Source: Nocardiopsis chromatogenes YIM 90109
GTDB taxonomy: Bacteria; Actinomycetota; Actinomycetes; Streptosporangiales; Streptosporangiaceae
NCBI RefSeq assembly: GCF_000341185.1
Contig: NZ_ANBH01000271.1
Span: forward strand, 1 to 32,087
Reading direction: 5' to 3'
Length of the DNA stretch: 32,087 nt
Below, one piece after another: positions 25,449 to 32,087 of the stretch; position 1 is the stretch's first letter, and each line of letters opens with the position of its first letter. The notes beneath the pieces are model-generated. The model was given only the letters and a program-made list of their open reading frames with translations. It ran no database searches and was not told the origin of the DNA. Position numbers and translations under genes: made by a program.

Positions 25449-26009
25449 GTGGGATATCCACGGCCACAGGGGCGGCCGGCCTGGGCGCTGTCGCCGACGA
25501 ACGGCCCGCCCGACCAGGAGGCGGACGCCCCGACACCCAATCCGGTTCTCATCGCGCGCATCCTGCTGTGGTGCCAAGGGGCGGTCAGTGCCGTCGCGGT
25601 GCTTCTGGGCGTGGCGGGGCTGGCCCTGGTACTCATCTTCTACGTTGACTCCCCTCTCGGGGGGAGCGCGCCACCGGCGGACTTCTACGATGCCCTCGCC
25701 GCCATCGGGGTCGCGATCCTGATCCTCGTGGTGGGCGTCGCCGCCTTGGCGATCGGGACGGTCGCCTTCGGCGTCATGGTGCCGTCCCTCATCCTCGCCG
25801 CCCGCTTCGGTCGTCGTACCAACGGAGTGCGGGTCGGCACACTCGTTCTCGAAGGGATCGTGTGCGGGCTCTCCCTCTTCGCTTCGGTGTCGGCGGCCAT
25901 CGACCGCGCAACCGTCCCGGCCTTGGCCCTCCTGCCCCTGGCCGCCCTCAGCGGTGCGGTGTTCGGCCTGCTCCTCACCCCCCAGGCCAAGGACCACTTC
26001 CGGCTTTAG
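25449..26009 (+). CDS. Small membrane protein of unknown function
   Basis: A 186-residue protein I do not recognise. A Pro-rich cytoplasmic-looking start of about 35 residues (GYPRPQGRPAWALSPTNGPPDQE) precedes four hydrophobic stretches that can span the membrane. They are near residues 36-65, 80-115, 133-152 and 157-178 (for example AVSAVAVLLGVAGLALVLIFYV). No catalytic motif is seen. The GTG at 25449 follows GGGGAGG with 5 bases between, a better start than the earlier in-frame codons. Pro-Gly-Tyr-rich starts are common in actinomycete membrane proteins. Its neighbours give no clue to its role. Confidence 0.82.
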   Translation: MGYPRPQGRPAWALSPTNGPPDQEADAPTPNPVLIARILLWCQGAVSAVAVLLGVAGLALVLIFYVDSPLGGSAPPADFYDALAAIGVAILILVVGVAALAIGTVAFGVMVPSLILAARFGRRTNGVRVGTLVLEGIVCGLSLFASVSAAIDRATVPALALLPLAALSGAVFGLLLTPQAKDHFRL

Positions 26010-26136
26010 CCCCAGGTCATCCCGGCCGACCTGCAAGGGTCTTCGCGCGGCGGGTCTTCAGGCCGCCCACCAGGCACATCACGCAGGACACCGCGAGTAC
26101 GGCGGCCGCGACGACCAGCACCGGTGGCACGGACAC

Positions 26137-26172
26137 CTCGGGGGCGGCACCGCGAACGGCGCCGCCCCCGAG
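26137..26172. terminator. Hairpin terminator between convergent genes
   Basis: A perfect 12-bp repeat (CTCGGGGGCGGC / GCCGCCCCCGAG) with a 12-base loop lies between the membrane protein stop (26009) and the DUF4233 stop (26204), which face each other. It is well placed to end the folC-DUF4233 message. The other 125 bp of the gap show no convincing gene. Confidence 0.7.
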
Positions 26173-26203
26173 ACCGCATCTCCATCGGGGCACTCGGCGG
26201 GGC

Positions 26204-26593
26204 TCAGCCCGCCTCGGCGGCCCCTGCCGCTCCGGGGGTCCCGTCGGCCCGCGCGACCGCGGCCTGAGCGTCCATCTCGGCCTTCATTGCGTCGGTCCTC
26301 CTGCCCAGCATGACCCCGGCCACCCACAGGCCCGCGAAGATGATGCCCAGCACCCACAGGCCCGGCACCAGGAACCCGCTCGCCAGCAGGGTCGCCTGGA
26401 GGACCCAGCCCGCCCAGTGCGCCCACGCGTGCTTGCGCTGCAGGGCCGCCAGCACCAGCGCCGCCAGGGCCTGGCCGCCCCACACGGCACCGGCCACCGC
26501 CGGGGAGAACCCGCTGAGCTGGATGGCGACCGGCACGGCCAGCCCGATCACGATCACCTCGAAGGCGAGCACCACCGCGCAGATGGTCCGCAT
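26204..26593 (-). CDS. DUF4233 membrane protein
   Basis: A 129-residue membrane protein that regularly follows folC in actinobacteria; its function is unknown. About four hydrophobic segments occupy residues 1-95, beginning MRTICAVVLAFEVIVIGLAVPVAI and including WAGWVLQATLLASGFLVPGLWVLGIIFAGLWVAGV. A short Ala/Gly-rich tail follows. Its start overlaps the folC stop by one base (TGATG), so the two are coupled. ndk, its usual next gene, has been moved 9 kb away by the accessory region. Confidence 0.93.
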   Translation of the reverse strand: MRTICAVVLAFEVIVIGLAVPVAIQLSGFSPAVAGAVWGGQALAALVLAALQRKHAWAHWAGWVLQATLLASGFLVPGLWVLGIIFAGLWVAGVMLGRRTDAMKAEMDAQAAVARADGTPGAAGAAEAG

Positions 26594-27942
26594 CAGTCCC
26601 CCTTCAGCAGGTGGCTGGCGTCGCCCGCCGTCACCACCGAACCGGTGATCAGCACACCCGTCCCGGAGAACTCGCCGGTGTCCTCGGCCAGGGCCACCGC
26701 CTGGTCGATCGCGTCGTCCAGCCGCGGCGCCACGTGCACCCGGTCGCTGCCGAAGATCCCCTCGGCGATGTCGCCCAGGTCCTCGGCCGTCAGCGAGCGC
26801 GGCGAGGAGTTGCGGGTCACCACGACCTCGGTGAGCAGCGGCTCCAGCGGTTCGAGGATGCCCTCGACGTCCTTGTCGCCCATCACCGCGAGCACGCCGA
26901 CCAGGCGGGTGAAGTCGAACGACTCCTCCACGGCGGCGACCGTCGCCGCCATCCCGGCCGGGTTGTGCGCGGCGTCGACGATGACCGTCGGCCCGCGCCG
27001 CACCACCTCCATGCGGCCCGGCGACTCCACTCCCCCGAGCGCCTGCACGATCAGCTCCGGGTCCAGCTCGTCGTCGCCCTCGGCCGGGGCGGCGAAGGCC
27101 TCCACGGCGGCGATGGCCACGGCGGCGTTGCTCGCCTGGTGCTCCCCGTACAGCGGGAGGAAGACGTTCTCGTAGCCGCCGCGCAGGCCCTTGACGGTGA
27201 CCAGCTGCCCGCCCATGGCGACCTCGCGGTGGGTGACGCCGAACTCCAGCCCCTCACGGGCCACGGTGGCGCCCACCTCGGCCGCGCGGCGCATGAGCAC
27301 CTCGGCGGCGGGGAGCTGCTGCTGGGCGAGGACGGCGATGGCGCCCGGCTTGATGATGCCCGACTTCTCCTCGGCGATGCCCTCGACGGTGTCGGGGAGG
27401 AAGTCGGTGTGGTCGATGCCGATCGGGGTGACGACGGCGACGTCGCCGTCGGCGACGTTGGTCGCGTCCCAGGTGCCGCCGAGGCCGACCTCGACCACGG
27501 CGACGTCCACCGGGGCGTCGGCGAAGACGGCGAAGGCCATGACCGTCATGACCTCGAAGAAGGACAGCGGGACGTCGGAGCCCTCGTCGACCATGCGGAT
27601 GTAGGGGGCGACGTCCTCGAAGGCGGCGATGAACGCCTCCTCGGAGACGGGCTCCCCGTCCAGCACGATCCGCTCGCGGGCGGTGCGCAGGTGCGGGCTG
27701 GTGTAGCGGCCCACGCGCAGGTGGCGTTCGCGCAGGAGGGCGTCGATCATCCGGGCCGTGGACGTCTTGCCGTTGGTCCCGGTCAGGTGGATGACCCGGT
27801 AGCTGCGCTGCGGGTCGCCGAGGAGGTCGAGGACCTCCCGCACGCGCTCGGTGGTGGGGTCGATGTCGGTCTCGACGCGCCTGCCCATGATCTCGGCGAT
27901 GATCGCGGTGTAGCGCTCGTGGACGCTCTGCTTGCTGCTCAT
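26593..27942 (-). CDS. folC: Folylpolyglutamate synthase / dihydrofolate synthase
   Basis: Adds glutamate to folates and may also make dihydrofolate, keeping folates in the cell. The 449-residue Mur-ligase-type protein has the P-loop VIHLTGTNGKTSTARM, then YTSPHLRTARERI, EVGLGGTWDATN, IGIDHTDFLPDTVEGIAEEKSGIIK and VIVDAAHNPAGM, the complete set of folC motifs. The ATG at 27942 (SSKQSVHERYTAI) fits the family; the open frame continues to 28062 without similarity. No ribosome site is obvious. valS usually lies upstream but is replaced here by an operon on the opposite strand. Confidence 0.97.
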   Translation of the reverse strand: MSSKQSVHERYTAIIAEIMGRRVETDIDPTTERVREVLDLLGDPQRSYRVIHLTGTNGKTSTARMIDALLRERHLRVGRYTSPHLRTARERIVLDGEPVSEEAFIAAFEDVAPYIRMVDEGSDVPLSFFEVMTVMAFAVFADAPVDVAVVEVGLGGTWDATNVADGDVAVVTPIGIDHTDFLPDTVEGIAEEKSGIIKPGAIAVLAQQQLPAAEVLMRRAAEVGATVAREGLEFGVTHREVAMGGQLVTVKGLRGGYENVFLPLYGEHQASNAAVAIAAVEAFAAPAEGDDELDPELIVQALGGVESPGRMEVVRRGPTVIVDAAHNPAGMAATVAAVEESFDFTRLVGVLAVMGDKDVEGILEPLEPLLTEVVVTRNSSPRSLTAEDLGDIAEGIFGSDRVHVAPRLDDAIDQAVALAEDTGEFSGTGVLITGSVVTAGDASHLLKGD

Positions 27943-28106
27943 GGCGCGGTGACTGGGGTCGGGATGCTCACAGGCCCAGCGTAGAAGACGGTGGGCCGTG
28001 GCCCGATTCACCCCGCAGGCAGTGCCCGGATGTCGATGCCCGCCCCACGACCGAGTGATCACCCAGCGCCAAGGTGAACCATCCCCCCGCCACGATCAGT
28101 AGTCAT

Positions 28107-28123
28107 TGTGCTAGATTCGCACA
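28107..28123 (+). promoter_or_regulatory. Operator over the -10 box of the HTH-protease/PIN operon
   Basis: TGTGC-N7-GCACA is a perfect 5-bp inverted repeat; its centre is TAGATT (28112-28117), a good -10 box 7 bases before the ATG at 28125. The message is probably leaderless, and a protein on this site would block it. The HTH protein encoded next is the obvious candidate. Confidence 0.5.
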
Positions 28124-28124
28124 C

Positions 28125-29222
28125 ATGGACATCGGGGCGCGCGTGGCCGAAGCCAGATCGCAGCGTGGAGTGACACAGGCGCAGCTCGCCGCGGCCACCG
28201 GAATGGACCGGACCGCTTTGGCCAAGGTCGAATCGGGGGCCCGCCGCGTGGCTGCGGTCGAGCTTGTCGCGATCGCCCACGAGCTGGGACACCGCGTGGA
28301 ATGGTTCGTGGAGGAGCCCTCACCGTCGCTGGCCTCCTATCGGGGGGCCCAACCAGGGGTGGCCGTCCAGGCCATCGACGACGAGCTCGACTCGTTGGTA
28401 CGTGATGCCGAATTCGTCACCGCGCACTGCCCCGAACTGGTCATGGGCCAACCGGACCCGCTGCCGTATCCGGGCACGGCCGAGGAGGCCGAGGAGGCGG
28501 CGGCCACTGCACGCCGCCTCCTGGGTTTGGAGGCCGGGTGCCCCGCGCACGACTTCGCCCGCTTGGCCGCCACCGCAGGGCTCCTGGTCTTCTCGGTGGA
28601 CCTCGGCGAGGGCGCGGACGCCGGCACGGTGCTGCTCAAGCGCGGGGGAGTCGCACTGATCAACGGGCGGCGACGGGTCGGACGGCGACGCCTCGCCGCT
28701 GCTCACGAGCTGGGGCACTACCTCGTCGCCGACGAGTTCTCCCTTGACTGGCGGGTCGCCGCGACCGAGACCGAGGGGATCGAGTCCCGTCTGGACCGGT
28801 TCGCACGCGCCTTCCTCCTGCCCGGTGAAAGCCTTCGGGCGTGCTGGCGGGAATGGCTGGCCGACGCGGACGAGACATGGCGCGACGCAGCGGTGCGCGC
28901 CGCGAGCCACTTCGGTGTGGACATGTCGACCCTGGCACGGAGACTGGTCGAGGTCGGGCTGGTGGACCGGAGCCGGGCCGACGATGTCCGCCGTGTTCAG
29001 ACCAAGCAGGCCGACATCGTCGAGAAGAACCTCGTTGTCAGGGACGACCTGGCCCCGGTGGCCGTTCCCCGCCCCTATGCCCGGGCGGTCTTGAAGCTCT
29101 TCCGCCGCGAGGTGATCACCGCCGACCGCGCCCTCGGCCTGCTCCGGGGCACGTTCGATCAGGCTTCGCTTCCCGATCTGCCCCCTGCCCCAGAGGCAGA
29201 GCTATGGGACGTGACATCGTGA
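28125..29222 (+). CDS. HTH-domain / ImmA-IrrE-type metallopeptidase
   Basis: A 365-residue two-part protein. Residues 1-60 form a Cro/C1-type helix-turn-helix (VAEARSQRGVTQAQLAAATGMDRTALAKVESGARRVAAVELVAIA). About 130-240 hold a COG2856 (ImmA/IrrE) zinc-peptidase region with HELGH at 194-198 and the family's later segment SRLDRFARAFLLPGESL, so the zinc site looks complete. The last 120 residues have no clear domain. ImmA-type proteases cleave repressors or antitoxins. The ATG at 28125 stands just behind a -10 box within a palindrome. It overlaps the PIN gene by 4 bases, and the pair is probably a toxin-antitoxin or defence unit. Confidence 0.92.
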   Translation: MDIGARVAEARSQRGVTQAQLAAATGMDRTALAKVESGARRVAAVELVAIAHELGHRVEWFVEEPSPSLASYRGAQPGVAVQAIDDELDSLVRDAEFVTAHCPELVMGQPDPLPYPGTAEEAEEAAATARRLLGLEAGCPAHDFARLAATAGLLVFSVDLGEGADAGTVLLKRGGVALINGRRRVGRRRLAAAHELGHYLVADEFSLDWRVAATETEGIESRLDRFARAFLLPGESLRACWREWLADADETWRDAAVRAASHFGVDMSTLARRLVEVGLVDRSRADDVRRVQTKQADIVEKNLVVRDDLAPVAVPRPYARAVLKLFRREVITADRALGLLRGTFDQASLPDLPPAPEAELWDVTS

Positions 29223-29773
29223 GCGCCCTCGAAACCGCCTACGTCCTGGATACAGGGCCGCTCAGCAATTTCGCGCAGGCACAGTGGCTGGGGGTTCTCA
29301 AGAGCGTTCTCAAGGACCACCGGGTGCTGATCCCCGATGTGGTCGCCCATGAGTTGCGCAATGGATGCGACCGACACCATTACCTGCGTTCCGTCCTCGA
29401 TGCCGCATGGATCGAGCAGGTCACCCTCTCCAGCCCCGAGGAACTGGCCGCCTTCGTCCACTATGAGCGCTTGCTCGTCGGGCCGGACCAGCGCAATCTC
29501 GGTGAGTGTGGGGTATTGGCCTTGGCTGAGACACTGCCATCGGCGGTGGCCGTCCTCGACGACCGGGTCGCGGTGGAGGCTGCCCGGGGCCGGTCGGTCA
29601 CCGTGCGCCGCACCCTCGGTCTCCTGTGCGAAGCGATCCGGGCCGGACTCCTCACCGTGCCTTTGGTCTCGGCTCTGGCCGACGACCTGATCCAGAACGA
29701 CTACCGCCTCCCTTTCCCGCACGGAGGCTTCGCGCAATGGTGCGAGCGGGAAGGGCTGTTCGACACACCATGA
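29219..29773 (+). CDS. PIN-domain nuclease, DUF3368-like
   Basis: A 184-residue protein with a PIN fold. YVLDTGPLSNFAQ carries the first acidic residue (D11), IPDVVAHELRNG the next, and NLGECGVLALAE with AVLDDRVAVEAARGRSVTVRRTLGLLCEAIRAGL matches the C-terminal signature of the DUF3368/COG2405 group, whose members are predicted ribonuclease toxins. I chose the GTG at 29219 because it overlaps the upstream stop as GTGA; an ATG at 29204 is also in frame. It is the second gene of the operon and likely the effector controlled by the HTH-protease protein. Confidence 0.88.
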   Translation: MSALETAYVLDTGPLSNFAQAQWLGVLKSVLKDHRVLIPDVVAHELRNGCDRHHYLRSVLDAAWIEQVTLSSPEELAAFVHYERLLVGPDQRNLGECGVLALAETLPSAVAVLDDRVAVEAARGRSVTVRRTLGLLCEAIRAGLLTVPLVSALADDLIQNDYRLPFPHGGFAQWCEREGLFDTP

Positions 29774-29791
29774 AACAGCGCGAAGCGACGC

Positions 29792-29822
29792 AGGGCCGCC
29801 GCCCCAGTGGGACGGCGGCCCT
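29792..29822. terminator. Terminator between convergent genes
   Basis: AGGGCCGCCG and CGGCGGCCCT pair perfectly over 10 bp, with further CCC/GGG pairing inside. It lies 18 bp after the PIN stop and 40 bp beyond the stop of the facing secreted-protein gene, and could serve both. Confidence 0.7.
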
Positions 29823-29861
29823 CGTTCTCAGCCTCGCTCTACGAGGTCAGCGCCTCAGAAC

Positions 29862-31268
29862 TCAGTACTGCGGCTGGTTCTGCGGGTTGAACTCGTCGAA
29901 CTCGACGTCCTCCGCCCTCTTCAGGCGCTTGTCGTCGACCTTGAGCACGTCGAAGCCCCGGCTGATGTCCGAGGAGTAGATGTAGCCGTTGTAGTAGTAC
30001 GTCGACCAGGTGTTCGTGTTCACCTCGACGTCCTCGTCCACCCGGTTGTCGGCGTCGAAGAAACCGATCTCCTTGGGCTTCTTGAGGTTGTTGAAGTCGA
30101 TGATGGACACGCCGCCCTGGTACCAGGACTGCACGAAGTAGTTCTTGCCCTTCACCGGGATGAGCGAGCCGTTGTGCGCCACGCAGTTCTGCTCGTCGCC
30201 CTGGTGCCGGTCGATCTTGTAGTAGCTGCGGAACTTCAGGTGGGCCCGGGTCGGCTTGTCGCCCTTGCCCTCCTTGACCTTCAGCTTGAAGATGGCGTCC
30301 GCGCCGCGCTCGCCGCCGATCTCGGCGGTGCAGGTGGGAGCGCCGCCACCGCCCAGCTCGTCGGTGAAGATGACGCCGTCGCCCTTGTTCGTGAAGGTCG
30401 CCGAGTGCCAGAACGCGAAGTTCTCATCGCGCACCGTCTCGATCACCTCGGGCTGCAGCGGGTCGCTGATGTCGAAGATCACGCCGTCGCCCATGCAGGC
30501 ACCGGCCGCGATGTCCTTCTCGGACCACACGGTGATGTCGTGGCAGCCCTGGGTCGGCAGCAGCAGGTTGTCCTGGTCGTGGTTGCCGCCGTCGGGGAAG
30601 ACGACGGGCTCACTGGCCAGGTTGGCGTCCTCCGGCGCGTCCTTGGGGACCTCGATGACCGAGAGCTGGTCGTGCGGCGGCTGGCAGTTCGGGTACCGCT
30701 CCGACGGCGAATAGGACGACACGTAGATGTAGTCCGTCTCCTCGCCCTGGACCAGCGAGTTGGTGTGCGACCCGCACGCCGTCGGCACCGCCGCGACGTA
30801 CTGCGGGTTCTCCTTGTCGGAGATGTCGAAGACCCGGATGCCCTCGAAGGCGTCGGCGTCGGCCGGGCTGCTCTGGGCGGCGCCGCAGTCCGCGCTCTCG
30901 CGCGGGTAGTCCACCGAGTAGTAGAGCAGGTCCCCGCTGACCGACACGTCGCCCTGCCCACCCGGGCAGAGCACCGTGCTGACGACCTCGGGCTCCTCCG
31001 GCTCGGAGATGTCGTAGACGACGAACCCGTTGTAGTTGCCGCCGATGGCGTAGTCGCCGGTGAAGGCCAGGTCCGAGTTGGTGCTCTCCAGCCCTTCGGG
31101 CTTGGGCAGGTGCGCCACGTGCTCGACGTTGTCACTGGAGACCGAGTCGGCCGGCGGGGTGTCCGCCGCGGCCGGCGGCGCGACGGCCAGGCTCAGCGCC
31201 AGGCCCGCCGCGCCCGCGACGGCGGCGCCGATGCGCCCGAACCGTCTGCGCTTGGGGGATAGCGACAT
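29862..31268 (-). CDS. Secreted LVIVD-repeat-type beta-propeller protein
   Basis: A 468-residue protein with a signal peptide: a basic start (MSLSPKRRRFG), a hydrophobic stretch (AGAAGLALSLAVAPP) and a likely cut after Ala-Ala-Ala near 35. The body has repeats in which a strand ends with a VYDIS, VFDIS or IFDIS motif followed by a Pro-rich turn (EPEEPEVV; DPLQPEVIE), typical of LVIVD/beta-propeller proteins. It also has paired cysteines and text such as FAFWHSATFTNKGDGVIFTDELGGG. The function is unknown; surface or outer-wall binding is a guess. The ATG at 31268 follows GAGGAG. It is the second of two tandem homologues on the same strand. Confidence 0.9.
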   Translation of the reverse strand: MSLSPKRRRFGRIGAAVAGAAGLALSLAVAPPAAADTPPADSVSSDNVEHVAHLPKPEGLESTNSDLAFTGDYAIGGNYNGFVVYDISEPEEPEVVSTVLCPGGQGDVSVSGDLLYYSVDYPRESADCGAAQSSPADADAFEGIRVFDISDKENPQYVAAVPTACGSHTNSLVQGEETDYIYVSSYSPSERYPNCQPPHDQLSVIEVPKDAPEDANLASEPVVFPDGGNHDQDNLLLPTQGCHDITVWSEKDIAAGACMGDGVIFDISDPLQPEVIETVRDENFAFWHSATFTNKGDGVIFTDELGGGGAPTCTAEIGGERGADAIFKLKVKEGKGDKPTRAHLKFRSYYKIDRHQGDEQNCVAHNGSLIPVKGKNYFVQSWYQGGVSIIDFNNLKKPKEIGFFDADNRVDEDVEVNTNTWSTYYYNGYIYSSDISRGFDVLKVDDKRLKRAEDVEFDEFNPQNQPQY

Positions 31269-31345
31269 GCAGAACTCCTCGTTCCGTGGGAGGGAGCGGG
31301 GCCGTCCGGGCACGTGCGGGCCCGGGTCACGGCCCCGCCGGTACG

Positions 31346-31374
31346 CCGCCCGCCCCGGTTCGCGGGGCGGGCGG
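31346..31374 (-). terminator. Hairpin between the two secreted-protein genes
   Basis: An 11-bp perfect repeat (CCGCCCGCCCC / GGGGCGGGCGG) with a small loop lies after the upstream homologue's stop (31414), before the next start. Each copy may therefore be transcribed on its own or with partial read-through. Confidence 0.65.
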
Positions 31375-31413
31375 ACGGTAGGGGTGGGGATGGGGGGGCG
31401 GGCGGACCCGGGC

Positions 31414-32087
31414 TCAGTAGCGCGGCTGGTTCTGCGGGTTCAGCTCGTCGAACCGCACCTTCTCGGCGCGCTTGAGCCGCTTGTCGGTCACCTTCAGGAC
31501 GTCGAAGCCCCGCTGGATCTCCGAGGAGTAGATGTGGCCGTTGTAGTAGTACGCCGACCACGACCCGCTCAGGCCCTCGGTGAAGGGGCCCCGGTCGAAG
31601 TAGGCGATCTCCTTCGGGTTCTCCAGGTCGTTGAAGTCGATGACCGACACCCCGCCCTGGTACCAGGCCTGGACGAAGTAGTTCTTGCCCTTCACCGGGA
31701 TCAGCGAGCCGTTGTGCGCCACACAGTTCTCGGTGTCCTCCTGGTGGCGGTCGATCTTGAAGTAGCTCTCGAAGGTCAGGGCGGCCCTCGCGGGCTTCTT
31801 CCCCTTGGCCGGCTTGGCCTTCAGCGAGAAGATCGCGTCCGCGCCGCGCTCCGGGCCGGTCTCGGCGTTGCAGGTGGCCCCGGCGCCGCCGCCCAGCTCG
31901 TCGGTGAAGATGACGCCGTCGCCCTTGTTGGTGAAGGTCGCCGAGTGCCAGAACGCGAAGTTGTCGTCCCGCACGGTCTCGATGACCTCGGGGGCGACCG
32001 GGTCGCTGATGTCCATGATCACGCCGTCGCCCATGCACGCACCGGCCGCGATGTCCTTCTCGGCGTAGACGGTGATGTCGTGGCAGC
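31414..32087 (-). CDS. Second LVIVD-repeat-type secreted protein, 5' end outside window
   Basis: Only the C-terminal 224 codons are visible. They match the neighbouring gene closely throughout, with shared blocks FAFWHSATFTNKGDGVIFTD, NCVAHNGSLIPVKGKNYFVQ and FDVLKVxDKRLKRAE, and the same ending, NPQNQP-R/Q-Y. The pair is therefore a tandem duplication that has since diverged. The frame continues to the window edge (CHDITVYAEKDIAAGACMGDGVIMDIS), and the signal peptide should lie beyond it. No other function can be inferred. Confidence 0.9.
   Translation of the reverse strand, partial: CHDITVYAEKDIAAGACMGDGVIMDISDPVAPEVIETVRDDNFAFWHSATFTNKGDGVIFTDELGGGAGATCNAETGPERGADAIFSLKAKPAKGKKPARAALTFESYFKIDRHQEDTENCVAHNGSLIPVKGKNYFVQAWYQGGVSVIDFNDLENPKEIAYFDRGPFTEGLSGSWSAYYYNGHIYSSEIQRGFDVLKVTDKRLKRAEKVRFDELNPQNQPRY

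Noticed and set aside
26017-26136. A 39-residue reading frame with one hydrophobic stretch on the minus strand after DUF4233
   Set aside because: It begins directly at the foot of a terminator hairpin, has no ribosome site, and nothing similar is known to me; it is more likely chance.
28278-28292. A second HELGH motif at residues 52-56 of the HTH-protease protein
   Set aside because: It lies in the last helix of the HTH domain (AIAHELGHRVEW), a common position for such residues; the real zinc motif is at 194-198 in the COG2856 region.
1-32087. tRNA, rRNA, insertion sequences, integrase and cas genes
   Set aside because: None was recognised on either strand, although short tRNA-like folds cannot be excluded by eye.

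Overview
The window is very GC-rich and its genes are those of a filamentous actinomycete. Several genes start with GTG, some transcripts look leaderless, and the order folC-DUF4233-ndk-mreBCD-mrdA-rodA-radical SAM-rne-rplU-rpmA-obgE-proB is the conserved actinobacterial block known from Streptomyces. CRISPR repeats of the type I-E kind and the gene content would fit Nocardiopsis or a relative, but the genus is an inference.

Most genes from 1 to 16979 lie on the minus strand. Reading in transcription order: ndk; a rod-shape operon (mreB, mreC, mreD, mrdA, rodA) whose genes abut or overlap by a few bases, from mreC through rodA; a TIGR03960 radical SAM gene and its partner TIGR03936; a very long RNase E/G; ribosomal proteins L21 and L27; the GTPase Obg; and the start of glutamate 5-kinase (proB, cut by the window edge). 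The unusual point is a small CRISPR array (5 repeats, 4 spacers) between rpmA and obgE, reading in the same direction as these genes.

The stretch 17169-26009 is an accessory insertion between ndk and the DUF4233/folC pair. It holds a HxlR regulator divergent from a RidA-like gene, a transmembrane Ser/Thr kinase, a Cys/Met-type PLP enzyme divergent from a MocR regulator with a palindrome between them, a VapBC-like toxin-antitoxin pair, the remains of an FAD monooxygenase, a second CRISPR array (8 repeats, 7 spacers) and a small membrane protein. No cas gene is in the window, so both arrays would depend on Cas proteins encoded elsewhere. They share a 15-bp leader-end motif but differ at one repeat base.

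Right of folC, where valS would be expected, there is a two-gene operon joining an HTH/ImmA-IrrE-type metalloprotease to a DUF3368-like PIN nuclease (a likely toxin-antitoxin or defence module). After it come two tandem secreted beta-propeller-like proteins, the second cut by the window end.

Most interesting signals: the CRISPR array placed inside the rpmA-obgE locus, an isolated CRISPR-repeat-like hairpin in the rplU leader 750 bp away on the same strand, the protease-PIN operon with an operator over its promoter, and the kinase with an unrecognised cytoplasmic domain.
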